Positions 1-7,135 of a stretch of 16,879 nt of DNA are shown one piece after another. The stretch lies in assembly GCA_964373775.1 (NCBI GenBank), contig CAYJWA010000017.1, positions 1-16,879 of the forward strand, in the 5' to 3' direction. The stretch's first letter is position 1. Every line of letters begins with the position of its first letter. Source of the DNA: UBA10002 sp964373775. GTDB taxonomy: Bacteria; Patescibacteriota; Minisyncoccia; Phycocordibacterales; UBA10002. The translations under genes and the position numbers were made by a program. The notes beneath the pieces were generated by a model that saw only the letters and a list, made by a program, of their open reading frames with translations, was not told the origin of the DNA and did no database searches.

Positions 1-30
1 GCTAGCACTGTTATTTTTGCCGTCAAGCGC

Positions 31-70
31 TTTTTAGCATTTACTCACGGTCGTACATAAATGCTAAAAA
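31..70. repeat. 13-bp perfect inverted repeat near left edge
   Basis: The arms at 31-43 and 58-70 (TTTTTAGCATTTA and its exact complement) are separated by 14 nt. The stem is AT-rich and ends in T-runs on both strands, so it could be a weak bidirectional terminator or a cruciform. It lies between the DGR-like template repeat and whatever gene continues to the left. On the minus strand a -35-like TTGACG follows at 26-21, so a promoter for the next gene may straddle the window edge; its -10 would fall at or beyond base 1. Confidence 0.6.
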
Positions 71-126
71 TACGCTACGCCGACTTCTCGAAATCGGAAA
101 ACGCTCGACGGCTGGCTCAAAACGGC

Positions 127-147
127 AAAAGGGCGCGAGTAGCGCCC
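127..147 (-). terminator. GC hairpin plus T-run just after the template repeat
   Basis: Read on the minus strand, GGGCGC (147-142), a 5-nt loop, GCGCCC (136-131) and then TTTT (130-127). It lies 10 nt past the end of the template-like repeat and could end the template RNA or be a structural element of the retroelement. The stem is only 6 bp and the T-run short, so terminator function is inferred. Confidence 0.45.
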
Positions 148-156
148 CCATCCGCA

Positions 157-285
157 CACTTCAGGAGAAAGAGAAACCGATGTTGTCGTTCGCATTGTGG
201 GGCTTCCAGTTGTTGACATTCGCACCGTTCTCGTCCGCATTGCCGACATTCACGACATTGCCGTCCGCGGAGAGTTTCTCTTTTG
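157..285 (-). repeat. DGR template repeat (TR) candidate
   Basis: This non-genic stretch is a second copy of the 3' end of the 272-aa gene (offset 396 nt). It is identical over 162-180 against 558-576 and similar up to about 285. Read in the matching frame it is packed with AAC/AAT codons (for example GANVNNWKPHNANDN) and reaches a stop at once, as expected of a template rather than a gene. By hand count over 181-270 against 577-666 there are 25 differences. Fifteen fall on the 28 template adenines (minus strand) and 10 on the other 62 bases. Adenine-targeted change is the hallmark of diversity-generating retroelements. The non-adenine differences are more than a freshly copied pair should show, so this may be the template of another target or a drifted copy. 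Confidence 0.7.
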
Positions 286-452
286 CGTTCCTCCACCAAG
301 GTCAGCGGCGCTTCGTTCCTGTTTTGGAAGGTTGCGCCGGTACACCGATTCTGCGCTCCGTAAGGTCAGTTACCCGCACCGGAAGAAAGCAAAGCAGTGT
401 GAATGGCGAATGTAATCCGTAAACTACATTTCATAAGCCGAATATATAGTAA

Positions 453-487
453 CAAAAAACTCCGATCGCACCAAGCGTATCGGAGTT
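453..487 (-). terminator. Rho-independent terminator after the DGR target gene
   Basis: The arms 479-487 and 458-466 form a 9-bp stem (AACTCCGAT on the minus strand) with a 12-nt loop, followed by a T6 run at 459-454. It lies 43 nt beyond the stop codon of the variable-protein gene and separates that transcript from the template repeat, so the template RNA probably has its own promoter in 301-450. A -10-like TATATT (446-441) is the only candidate seen there. The rest of 286-452 shows no gene. Confidence 0.85.
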
Positions 488-497
488 GAATTCCTCG

Positions 498-516
498 GCA
501 ACCCTAAACGGGTTGC
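498..516 (-). other. Hairpin downstream of the variable repeat (DGR target-site type)
   Basis: A perfect 7-bp stem (GCAACCC / GGGTTGC) with a 5-nt loop lies between the stop codon and the terminator of the variable-protein gene, about 37 nt beyond the end of the variable repeat. In the Bordetella phage DGR a short inverted repeat just downstream of VR is needed for efficient homing. Position and form fit such an element; function is inferred. Confidence 0.5.
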
Positions 517-529
517 GGAAAACAGCAGT

Positions 530-1348
530 TCATCTCGCAGGTTCCAGCGCTCCACTGCAGGAGAAAGAGAAACCGAGGTGGACGTTCGCATGGCCGGGCC
601 GCCCGTAGTACAGGCCCGCACCGTGCGCATCCGCATCGCCCACATTGACGACGTAGCCGTTCGCGGAGAGGTTGTTCGTTCGAGTGTAGATGCGTTCAAA
701 CAGGCGTTCGCGATTAATCTTTTGTTCGAGAAGCACGCGATAGAGAACTTCAATCGGTGGCTCACGGAACAGGCGAGAAAATGCCAGTGCAACGCACTGC
801 CTTCCTCCCTCCTGCCAATCCGAATGGCAGAGCTTTTCAAGACGCTCCGCACCGGTTCGCAATTCTTTAATCGCAACGCCATACGATTCCGGCAACTCCT
901 CGCCGAAAAGCTCTTCAACGAAATTGGCCGCAACGAGGGATTCGCCGACAAAAGTCTTGCCGGTACTTTCGGCGATAACGCTTCGTCCTTTCATGAACAA
1001 GCCGGGGCGGGGCGTATGCTTCACGAAAAGCGGCTCCTCTTGATACCAGACGATGTTGCACAGAAACGTCCCGCCGAGCGCGTCTTTGTTTTCGCGGAAC
1101 CCATGAAGATACTGAAGCGTCAGCGGCTTTTCGTGGCCAGTAGTTGACTGCTGAACGAACGAGCAGTTCAGTTGGAGCGCCCGCTCGACGACCGTTTCGG
1201 AAAACAGTGCCGGCACGACGGGGACAGGAACCGTTACGCCAAAAGTGGCATTGAGTTCTGCTGGGCCGAAATATACCGTACGTCGGGAGCGGTTTTCGAT
1301 AAACGAGAGTGTTGCGCCGGTTTTTTGCGGCGCTGTTGTGGTTGTCAT
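530..1348 (-). CDS. DGR variable (target) protein, CPR type
   Basis: A 272-aa protein. The start is the ATG at 1348, preceded by an AAAGGA ribosome site; the upstream in-frame ATG at 1381 would put that site inside the gene. No signal peptide or membrane segment is seen. The N-terminal 190 residues are not recognised. Residues about 193-225 (LFREPPIEVLYRVLLEQ, then INRERLFERIYTRT) resemble a lead-in I recall from CPR retroelement targets, and residues about 225-264 form the variable region ending in LGFSFS. DGR targets usually carry a C-type-lectin-like fold here that displays variable residues for ligand binding. In this copy Asn positions of the template have become Tyr, His, Gly, Asp and Arg. 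The gene has its own terminator. The ligand is unknown; assignment rests on the template/variable pair and remembered family resemblance. Confidence 0.72.
   Translation of the reverse strand: MTTTTAPQKTGATLSFIENRSRRTVYFGPAELNATFGVTVPVPVVPALFSETVVERALQLNCSFVQQSTTGHEKPLTLQYLHGFRENKDALGGTFLCNIVWYQEEPLFVKHTPRPGLFMKGRSVIAESTGKTFVGESLVAANFVEELFGEELPESYGVAIKELRTGAERLEKLCHSDWQEGGRQCVALAFSRLFREPPIEVLYRVLLEQKINRERLFERIYTRTNNLSANGYVVNVGDADAHGAGLYYGRPGHANVHLGFSFSCSGALEPAR
553..681 (-). repeat. DGR variable repeat (VR)
   Basis: The 3' coding end of the 272-aa gene, paired with the copy at 157-285. The 19-nt block 558-576 is identical in both and would correspond to the fixed end where mutagenic homing initiates. 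Upstream of it, template AAC/AAT codons become TAC, CAC, GGC and GAT here, mostly at codon positions 1 and 2, which maximises amino-acid change. Substituted template adenines include those at 181, 184, 186, 196, 198, 204, 205, 211, 214, 219 and 220. Confidence 0.7.
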
Positions 1349-1436
1349 GGAGCTATCCTTTCTTGTTGAGGTTTCAGTCAAAACTACCCGAAATTCAGTG
1401 AATAAAGGTCTTTTTGACTATGGGTAGTCTACCATA

Positions 1437-2729
1437 CTACATCTTTTTCGTCAAGATTTTCTGCATCTTTTCCGCTATTCCCTGCCACTCATACTTTTCC
1501 CGAACCATTCTTGAGGCATTTGCGATAATTCGCGAGCGGAGTTCGTTATCCGACAAAAGTAGCTGAACTTTTTCGGCAATGTCTTTAGGGTCTCCTACTT
1601 TGCAGAATAGGCCAGTGATATGCTCTTCCCAGGTTTCAGCCCCAGCACCGAAGGTCATACGGGCTCGCGCTTCGCCGGTAAGGGATGTCCCTATTCGGGA
1701 CACGCCCTCGCCCTGGGTTGGTGCGGGGTTGATTTTCCGTTCTCCACGATTCTCCCCTCCCGCAGACGGTAGGGTATCCTCGTGGACGGAAAATAAAAAG
1801 TCAGGAATCCCGCCCACAGGCGTCGCGACGACCGGAAGACCGGCGGCCATGGCTTCCACGAACGAGATTCCCATGCCTTCGGAGAGCGACGGGCGGCAGA
1901 AGATATCAGCCGCATGCAAATATGAAGGCAGTTGCTCGTGTGGTATGTAACCCACAAACCGAATACGGTTTGTAAGTTTTAAGTTGGAAGTTTTAAGTTT
2001 TAAGTTGGACTCCAAACCACCACTTCCCAGTATCAGGAGTTTTACGCTCTCCGGCAGATACCGCATCGCTTCTATCAAGTCCCCTATCCCATTCTTCTGC
2101 ACCAGCCGCGATGTAGTGATGATTACTTTTTCTTTAGGTTTTATTCCAAGTTTTTGTCTTAACTCTTCCCTTCTACTAAACGCTAAACGCTCAACGCTAA
2201 ACGCTTCGACATTCACGCCGTTTGGTATTATGTGAATGTCGGCTTTTGCTCCCATTCTTCTCGCCCAATTGGCCAAATAGTTGGAAATCGCGGTAATACG
2301 GTCGGCTCGGGTGAATATCATTTTAAAGAGCGGCCAGACGAAAAAGACGCGCTTGTAAATATGCGAAAGCGAGTCCCCTTCCTGTAATGTGAGGATAAAT
2401 GGGACTTTTGGAAAATGATACTTGAAAAACAGTCCGGCAAAACCGCCATACGAAGCCATAATTGACCACACGCGGTCGTAGGACCGGGCGCGGTGGAGCT
2501 TTGCGGCGGTCATAAAGGCGAGAAACGGAAACCACCACTTCGGACAGGAGAGCCGGATGACATGGACATTGCCCAATGTCTCCTCCCTTTTCTGCTTCCG
2601 GTTCAGATTGAGTGTAATCAAATCAAAGGAAAACTCACTCAACGACAGGCGGTCGGTAATCTCCTTTATCGCCAACTCTGCCCCGCCGACAAAAGGGAGA
2701 TAAGCAGTAGAAAAAATGATGATTTTCAT
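1437..2729 (-). CDS. GT4-family glycosyltransferase
   Basis: A 430-aa cytosolic or membrane-associated glycosyltransferase of the GT-B fold. It would move a sugar from a nucleotide donor to a lipid- or polysaccharide-linked acceptor in envelope glycan synthesis. The N-terminus (MKIIIFSTAYLPFVGGAE) has the GT4 donor/acceptor loop. The middle has a hinge with IITTSRLVQKNGIGDLIEA. The C-terminal domain has the EX7E-type motif in EGMGISFVEAMAAGLPV, followed by TPVGG. The domain is interrupted after GGIPDFL by about 50 residues (SVHEDTLPSAGG onward) that GT4 enzymes lack, before the normal TGLFCKVGDPKDIA resumes. Two shorter low-complexity inserts are SNLKLKTSNLKL and the stretch around VERLAFSRR. 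No ribosome site is obvious; the gene follows an AT-rich repeat block. The exact sugar cannot be read from the sequence. Confidence 0.9.
   Translation of the reverse strand: MKIIIFSTAYLPFVGGAELAIKEITDRLSLSEFSFDLITLNLNRKQKREETLGNVHVIRLSCPKWWFPFLAFMTAAKLHRARSYDRVWSIMASYGGFAGLFFKYHFPKVPFILTLQEGDSLSHIYKRVFFVWPLFKMIFTRADRITAISNYLANWARRMGAKADIHIIPNGVNVEAFSVERLAFSRREELRQKLGIKPKEKVIITTSRLVQKNGIGDLIEAMRYLPESVKLLILGSGGLESNLKLKTSNLKLTNRIRFVGYIPHEQLPSYLHAADIFCRPSLSEGMGISFVEAMAAGLPVVATPVGGIPDFLFSVHEDTLPSAGGENRGERKINPAPTQGEGVSRIGTSLTGEARARMTFGAGAETWEEHITGLFCKVGDPKDIAEKVQLLLSDNELRSRIIANASRMVREKYEWQGIAEKMQKILTKKM
1640..1794. repeat. In-frame palindromic insertion in the glycosyltransferase gene
   Basis: The imperfect inverted repeat 1733-1749 / 1780-1793 (TTTTCCGT...CCACGA and its complement, one arm with a 3-nt bulge) and the small hairpin 1687-1701 (GTCCC / GGGAC) lie in the stretch that encodes residues foreign to GT4 enzymes. 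The insertion keeps the reading frame. The edges given are approximate and were set from where the protein resumes family-like sequence. Confidence 0.6.
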
Positions 2730-2730
2730 T

Positions 2731-2816
2731 TTTTAATATCAAATTTCGAATATCTAATATCAAAAAATACCGAACCTTAAATATTCAATATTCGAAATTA
2801 GATATTTGATATTGCC
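2731..2816. repeat. AT-rich repeat block between the glycosyltransferase and lamin-tail genes
   Basis: The 86-nt gap is built from shuffled copies of a few words (AATATCAAAT, TTCGAATAT, ATCTAAT) in both orientations. Part pairs as an inverted repeat around 2735-2744 and 2803-2814. The same kind of low-complexity DNA appears inside murD (14703-14785) and inside the glycosyltransferase gene (1966-2010). No promoter with both boxes is seen. Confidence 0.55.
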
Positions 2817-4328
2817 TTATTCTATAAGGTCAAACTTTTCCGCTTCCTCCGACAGTTTCTCCGCCTTGCTTTGCTCCTTCGGCGATACGCGGCTCGCAAA
2901 GAGGTATCCTCCGACCGACACGGCAACAAGCGCAACGGCTGCAACAAACCATTTCCCGGTTCCGGATTCGCCTTCTTTCTCCGTTTCCATAACCGCTGCA
3001 AGGAGCGTTGATGTCTCCGCAAACAGGGGGGCTGCTTCCCCCGTCCCATCGGTTATTCCTATGGGAGCAATCGGCGCAGGCGCTGCAGCCGCTGCCGGCT
3101 TCTCCGACACAGGCGGCGCGGGCAACGGCGCGGGCAAAACAGAAGGAACGGAGGTCTCCGCGGCTTTTGCCGCAGTCGCGCGCAGGATGTCATACCGTAC
3201 CGCCTCGGCGCCATTCGGATACAGCAAGGCAACATCAGCAGCATCAACCGAAAGTTTTGTGATTGCGGACGGAAACGACACAGCGCGCTTCGGCAGAAGC
3301 ACTGTGTTCGCCGGGATGGTAAAAAAATTCCCCGCGCTACGCAGGTGCCAAAACGAAAGATTAATCTCCTCCGCATCATCATTCGCAACTTCAATCAATC
3401 CCGCGTCTCCGGAAACAACGCGGGCGACGCGCAATCTCGCCGGCACAACTACAATCTCTCCGCGCGCGGTCGCGCTCACCTCGCCGGATGCGACTTCTAG
3501 GAAAACCGCATACACACCCGGATAGTGATACGAATGAAACACCTTTCCCCCCTCTGCGCTCCCGCCGTCCCCGAAACTCCAACGAAACCGCGCGCTCATA
3601 AGCGGCTCGCCTTTGATGCCCTCTGCCTCGCCGGAGAAAAGAGTATCCGCTCCCGCAACTCCCTTCCCTGGAACAGAAGCGCGAACGGTCATGGACCGAG
3701 GCGCAGGAGAAGCCCCTCCGCCGCCCCCGGCAGGAGGCGCAAAAGCGGACGGAGCAAAGACAGAAGACGGGGATGACGCAGGCGCGCTCGACGAGGTTGC
3801 GGCGCTGCCGGAAGAAACACTCTGTACCGAGGTTGCGGCTCGCGGAGTCCCTGTCGCCGTGACCCAGCTGTTCCCCGCGCGCTGCGCTGTTTCTTTCTTC
3901 TCATTATTTCCGCCGATGAGCGCCCAGTTCTCTCCTCCGACAACACTATCTACTATCTCGCCGCTTATGTTCTTGAGCAAAAGCGTCTCTCCGGTATTTC
4001 CGAGCGCCCCGGTATATACTTGGTCTGCCGCGATTCCCGGAACTGTATCATCGCTCGTGCGTTCAAGCAGAAAGAAACCGCCAGCCGCGATACTGCCTTG
4101 TAAAACAATGCTGGGAGTTCCATCAGAAGCAACGAGCATCCATCCGGTCAGGTCTATTGATTCGGCGCCGCTATTGGAGAGTTCAATCCATTCATGATTT
4201 GCAGAAACCGCGGTTCCCATCCACGCAATCTCACTGATGACAACAGATACGGCAAAAACACGGGAGGGAAACGCGACCGCAATGAGGGCTGCAACAAAAA
4301 AGAAAACTCTGTTCCCTCCCGCATTCAT
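2817..4328 (-). CDS. Lamin-tail / PKD domain surface protein with C-terminal membrane anchor
   Basis: A 503-aa predicted exported protein. Residues 1-26 form a signal peptide (hydrophobic FFFVAALIAVAF ending in VFA). A lamin-tail (LTD) fold follows, roughly 27-130, with the diagnostic VVISEIAWMG, NHEWIELSNSG and IDLTGWML. Then comes a Ser/Ala/Pro-rich linker, a PKD-like domain at about 212-295 (FRWSFGDGGSAEGGKVFHSY, YPGVYAVFLEV) and a second, degenerate LTD-like segment at about 300-370. An Ala/Pro linker leads to one membrane helix (WFVAAVALVAVSVGGYLFA, about 460-478) and a charged cytoplasmic tail. In CPR such proteins are thought to be cell-surface, adhesive or scaffold proteins. It starts 30 nt after the stop of the TraG-like ATPase, so the two are probably co-transcribed. 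GC-rich third positions in the linkers raise shadow ORFs on the other strand. Confidence 0.85.
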   Translation of the reverse strand: MNAGGNRVFFFVAALIAVAFPSRVFAVSVVISEIAWMGTAVSANHEWIELSNSGAESIDLTGWMLVASDGTPSIVLQGSIAAGGFFLLERTSDDTVPGIAADQVYTGALGNTGETLLLKNISGEIVDSVVGGENWALIGGNNEKKETAQRAGNSWVTATGTPRAATSVQSVSSGSAATSSSAPASSPSSVFAPSAFAPPAGGGGGASPAPRSMTVRASVPGKGVAGADTLFSGEAEGIKGEPLMSARFRWSFGDGGSAEGGKVFHSYHYPGVYAVFLEVASGEVSATARGEIVVVPARLRVARVVSGDAGLIEVANDDAEEINLSFWHLRSAGNFFTIPANTVLLPKRAVSFPSAITKLSVDAADVALLYPNGAEAVRYDILRATAAKAAETSVPSVLPAPLPAPPVSEKPAAAAAPAPIAPIGITDGTGEAAPLFAETSTLLAAVMETEKEGESGTGKWFVAAVALVAVSVGGYLFASRVSPKEQSKAEKLSEEAEKFDLIE

Positions 4329-4358
4329 AATGTATATGCCCCGATACCGCCTCTTCCG

Positions 4359-6182
4359 TCAAGATTTCGGCTGATTCTGCGTGGCTCCCTTGTCCGCAGG
4401 CGCCGCGTCTTTGACTTCCCAGAGCTGGCGGAGGAGTATTTCAGGGATTTCTTTCGGTCCTGTCGGCGTACGGCCACTCCCGCGATTCTCATCTCCACGC
4501 CGCTCCATCGGAAAAGAATCGTGCTGCGCGCGACCGCGCGCGTTCTGCTCTGGAGGCACGGGTGGAATGGACGGAGGAATTTCTTCCTTTCCGGTCTTCA
4601 ATACATCCGCAAGGGCTTTGCGCAATTCAGAAAGGTGCGCGCCCGCACCACTCTCCGGCTTCTTGGACGCGGAGCGCAAGTCAGAAAGCGACATCTGCGG
4701 CGCGACCTTCTGCGGCGCGGCTCGCGCGCGCGGTTCTTCCATCCGCGGCCTCGCGCGGCGCGGTTCTTCAACGCGGCGGGGCGAAACACTCTCCCCGCGA
4801 GAGTCGGTCCTGCCGCGCGCGGTTTCCGCGCGCGCGCCTGCACTCTCCTCCCGCGCAGGCGCCGCCGCGGCCCGGGGGGGCGGCGCAATCGGAGCATGCC
4901 AGAGCTTAATCTCTTCCTCCACTGCGGCACGCGAATGCCCGTAGGTCTTACGGGAATATTCAAGAATACTCTCCCGAAAAGAAACAGGCGGCCGTTCAAT
5001 CGGCGGAAGCGTTACCGCTGAAAACGGCTGCGAGGTTACGCCGTCAATCATCAATTTCAAATATATCTGGTAGATGCCGAGATTCACCAAATCCTCGGCC
5101 GTAATCGCGGGCGCAAACTCCTTTTCCAAAACCTCTGCGTCAAACGCGCCGACGCGAAAAACCGCCATGGTACCCACATTGCCGAAGACCGCGGCGCTGA
5201 CTTCTTCTTCCATCTGTTCAATGTACTGGTGCGCGAGCGTAAGGTTCAATTTATACTTGCGGGCTTCGGAAAGAATATCCGCAAAACTTTTATTCGCAAA
5301 CGACTGGAACTCGTCCACAAAAAGATAAAAATCAGGCAATTTCTGAAGTTCCCGCTCCGTCACATCTGCGCGCGACATTGCCGCAAGGTATATCTTCGTA
5401 ATAAGCATGGAACCCAAGAGATTCGCATTCCCCTCGCCCACTTTGCCTTTGGAGAGGTTCATAATCACGATTTTCCTCTCATCCATCATCTGCCGGAGAT
5501 TAAAGGTGGACTTGGGCTGTCCCACAATGTTGCGGATGAGCGGATTTGCCGTGAACTGTCCCACCTTATTCTGAATCGCAGGGGTCGCTTCCTGGGTATA
5601 GCGGTCAGTGTACTTGGCGAACTCATCTACCCAAAACGCCCGGACCGAAGGGTCCGTAATGTTATTCACCACGAGCTTGCGATACTCCTTGTCCACAAGC
5701 ATGCGGTTCACGCCAAGGAGCGTTGAACCGGGGTACTCCAAGAGCGCGAGAAGCGTATTCTGCAAGATGTAAGCCATACGCGCGCTCCACGCATCCACCC
5801 ATATTTTCTCAAAGGTTGCCATAAGACCGTTCACCACCAGGTGCCTGCGGTCAGGGCCCACATCTTCCATAATGTTAAAGGAGACCGGGTGCTCCATATC
5901 AAAGGGCGCGAAATAGAGCGTATCTTTTATGCGCTCTTCCGGAATATAATCAAGCAAAAGGTCCGCGGTCTTGCCGTGCGGGTCAATGAAACACACGCCG
6001 TTACCGTTCTGAATATCCTGAATCGCCATGTTCTCCAGAACCGTGGACTTGCCCATGCCGGTCTTCCCAATCACATACATATGGCGCGAGCGGTCAGGCG
6101 CCTTGATGCCGAACGGCGTGCGCCGTCCGCGCGAGTCGGTCTGACCGAAGTAGGTGATAGAACTTTGAGGGAAAACGGGCAT
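4359..6182 (-). CDS. TraG/DUF87-type ATPase (type IV secretion DNA-binding domain)
   Basis: A 607-aa P-loop ATPase of the HerA/TraD/VirD4 group, expected to form hexameric rings that pump DNA or protein at the membrane; this soluble CPR form has no membrane helix. Walker A is GKTGMGKST (residues 39-47). A FIDPHGKTADLLLDYIP segment follows (65-81), then Walker B FYLFVDEFQSF (285-295) and an arginine-finger-like region near 343. Residues about 431-520 are low complexity (Pro, Arg, Ala, Glu), followed by short helical motifs (MSLSDLRSA, HLSELRKALADVL). The start is ATG 6182 because an extended -10 box lies 7 nt upstream; an ORF extension to 6227 would run through that promoter and into the upstream terminator. 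Uptake of DNA, type IV pilus work and secretion are all possible roles. Confidence 0.88.
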   Translation of the reverse strand: MPVFPQSSITYFGQTDSRGRRTPFGIKAPDRSRHMYVIGKTGMGKSTVLENMAIQDIQNGNGVCFIDPHGKTADLLLDYIPEERIKDTLYFAPFDMEHPVSFNIMEDVGPDRRHLVVNGLMATFEKIWVDAWSARMAYILQNTLLALLEYPGSTLLGVNRMLVDKEYRKLVVNNITDPSVRAFWVDEFAKYTDRYTQEATPAIQNKVGQFTANPLIRNIVGQPKSTFNLRQMMDERKIVIMNLSKGKVGEGNANLLGSMLITKIYLAAMSRADVTERELQKLPDFYLFVDEFQSFANKSFADILSEARKYKLNLTLAHQYIEQMEEEVSAAVFGNVGTMAVFRVGAFDAEVLEKEFAPAITAEDLVNLGIYQIYLKLMIDGVTSQPFSAVTLPPIERPPVSFRESILEYSRKTYGHSRAAVEEEIKLWHAPIAPPPRAAAAPAREESAGARAETARGRTDSRGESVSPRRVEEPRRARPRMEEPRARAAPQKVAPQMSLSDLRSASKKPESGAGAHLSELRKALADVLKTGKEEIPPSIPPVPPEQNARGRAQHDSFPMERRGDENRGSGRTPTGPKEIPEILLRQLWEVKDAAPADKGATQNQPKS

Positions 6183-6189
6183 AGCGGTA

Positions 6190-6198
6190 ATTATAGCA
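6190..6198 (-). promoter_or_regulatory. Extended -10 promoter, leaderless, of the TraG-like gene
   Basis: TATAAT at 6195-6190 is preceded by TGC (6198-6196), a perfect extended -10. Only 7 nt separate it from the ATG, so transcription should start at or within one base of the start codon. No -35 match is seen at the usual distance, as tolerated by extended -10 promoters. It lies immediately after the terminator of the upstream gene. Confidence 0.75.
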
Positions 6199-6206
6199 AA
6201 TCGTAA

Positions 6207-6235
6207 TAAAAAAGCCCCAGCAATCACTTGCTGGG
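6207..6235 (-). terminator. Rho-independent terminator after the 107-aa gene
   Basis: The stem CCCAGCAA / TTGCTGGG (6235-6228 and 6223-6216) has a 4-nt loop and is followed by GC and T6. It cleanly separates the 107-aa gene from the TraG-like operon. Confidence 0.88.
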
Positions 6236-6253
6236 ACCCCTCTCGAGAGAGGT

Positions 6254-6577
6254 TTACCTGCCCAATCTCGGCACCCGGCCGAAATCGCCAAAAACCCTCG
6301 CCGTCTGACGCATTTGCTCAAGCCAGTGAGCGTCTTGAGCACGGAAGTTATCATCCTGATTCCTCCGGATGAGTTCTGCCGGCGTCAGTTTTGGTTTTGG
6401 TTCTGGCATCCTTTCCCCGAAGTTGCAACCGAGAATTGACACAACGGTTGCCCGTGATTGAGCAGACTGCTTATGGTGTCCTGCCATAACTTTGTATTTT
6501 TTTCCCGAACGCCAAAGTCCTGACTCGCGGTTCTGTCCCAATACAGGAACCTGAAACAAGACAGTGTCCCATGGCAT
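6254..6577 (-). CDS. Small hypothetical protein, 107 aa
   Basis: Not recognised. It is supported as a gene by context: a promoter 20-48 nt upstream (TGGACA, 17 nt, TATACT), an A/G-rich ribosome region (AAGGGAAG) before the ATG at 6577, and a strong terminator 19 nt after the stop. The protein is basic and polar, with no signal or membrane segment. Its second half has a Pro/Lys-rich PEPKPKLTPAELIRRNQDD followed by a charged helix and a basic end. A later ATG at 6409 (MPEPKPKL) would give a 51-residue protein; it sits directly behind a purine run, with too little spacing for a good ribosome site, so 6577 is preferred. Confidence 0.5.
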   Translation of the reverse strand: MPWDTVLFQVPVLGQNRESGLWRSGKKYKVMAGHHKQSAQSRATVVSILGCNFGERMPEPKPKLTPAELIRRNQDDNFRAQDAHWLEQMRQTARVFGDFGRVPRLGR

Positions 6578-6596
6578 TTTTTTCTTCCCTTAAATC

Positions 6597-6625
6597 AGTA
6601 TACTACTGTGCCCGGAAGCTGTCCA
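6597..6625 (-). promoter_or_regulatory. Sigma-70-type promoter of the 107-aa gene
   Basis: The -35 TGGACA (6625-6620), a 17-nt spacer and -10 TATACT (6602-6597) predict a start near 6590, 13 nt before the ATG at 6577. Each box is one mismatch from consensus. Confidence 0.7.
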
Positions 6626-6764
6626 GCGCTTTTCCACAGGAAAGAAAAGGGGGCCGGCGCCGCAGGGCTCTTAAAGAAGAGAAGCGTTGGGACGCACCCC
6701 TCCCTCCGGAGAACCCGCAGACACCGACCCCAAAAACGAACTGGACACTGGTTCGTCTTCTCCT

Positions 6765-6792
6765 AAAATACACCACCGCTACAATCTGTCAA
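6765..6792 (-). promoter_or_regulatory. Distal minus-strand promoter with consensus -35
   Basis: The perfect TTGACA (6792-6787), a 16-nt spacer and -10 TATTTT (6770-6765) would start RNA near 6758. This gives either a roughly 180-nt leader for the 107-aa gene or a separate small RNA. The stretch 6590-6758 has helix potential (GAGAAG near 6757 with CTTCTC near 6680; hairpin CTCTT / AAGAG). Confidence 0.6.
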
Positions 6793-7135
6793 GGGGTGTA
6801 ATGTGCACACACATATGGCGGTTTCTCCTGCCATGGGGAAATGAGCATATGTATGGCTAAAACATTCAACCAGACGCCTCTTGATTTCCTCATTCGTAAG
6901 CTGTTACCCCTTGACAGTATATATCACGGACTATGGCGAGAGGTGTGGAGAGTTACTATAAACCGACAGTTTCTGTCTGTGCCGGTAGGTTTGCCGGCTG
7001 TGTGCTTTGTTTTATTTTTGGATGCCGTGCTTTGTGTTTTCACAAATCACTCTCCGAAAGCAATGCTCCGCGCGTATAACGATTGGAGGGTGCCCACCCC
7101 AGTCCGCCGCGGCGGACGGGGACCAGTAGCATTCA
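6793..7135. other. Non-coding stretch with repeat of a promoter word
   Basis: No convincing protein gene on either strand: the open frame starting at 6841 runs antisense into the DUF4015 gene and has no ribosome site or family resemblance. Seen here: CCCCTTGACAG at 6907-6917 (plus) as an 11-nt inverted copy of the promoter word at 6786-6796; the GC palindrome GTCCGCCGCGGCGGAC at 7102-7117; and a hairpin CACTACT / AGTAGTG (7134-7152) across the DUF4015 stop codon. The last two may act together to end the DUF4015 transcript, though there is no T-run. Confidence 0.5.

Noticed and set aside
64..299. Open frames over the template repeat (60-61 aa)
   Set aside because: They are out of frame with the homologous coding repeat and have no ribosome site; the region reads as a non-coding template.
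3008..5021. Several long Arg/Pro/Ala-rich frames opposite the lamin-tail and TraG-like genes
   Set aside because: Antisense shadows caused by GC-rich low-complexity coding DNA; no motifs.
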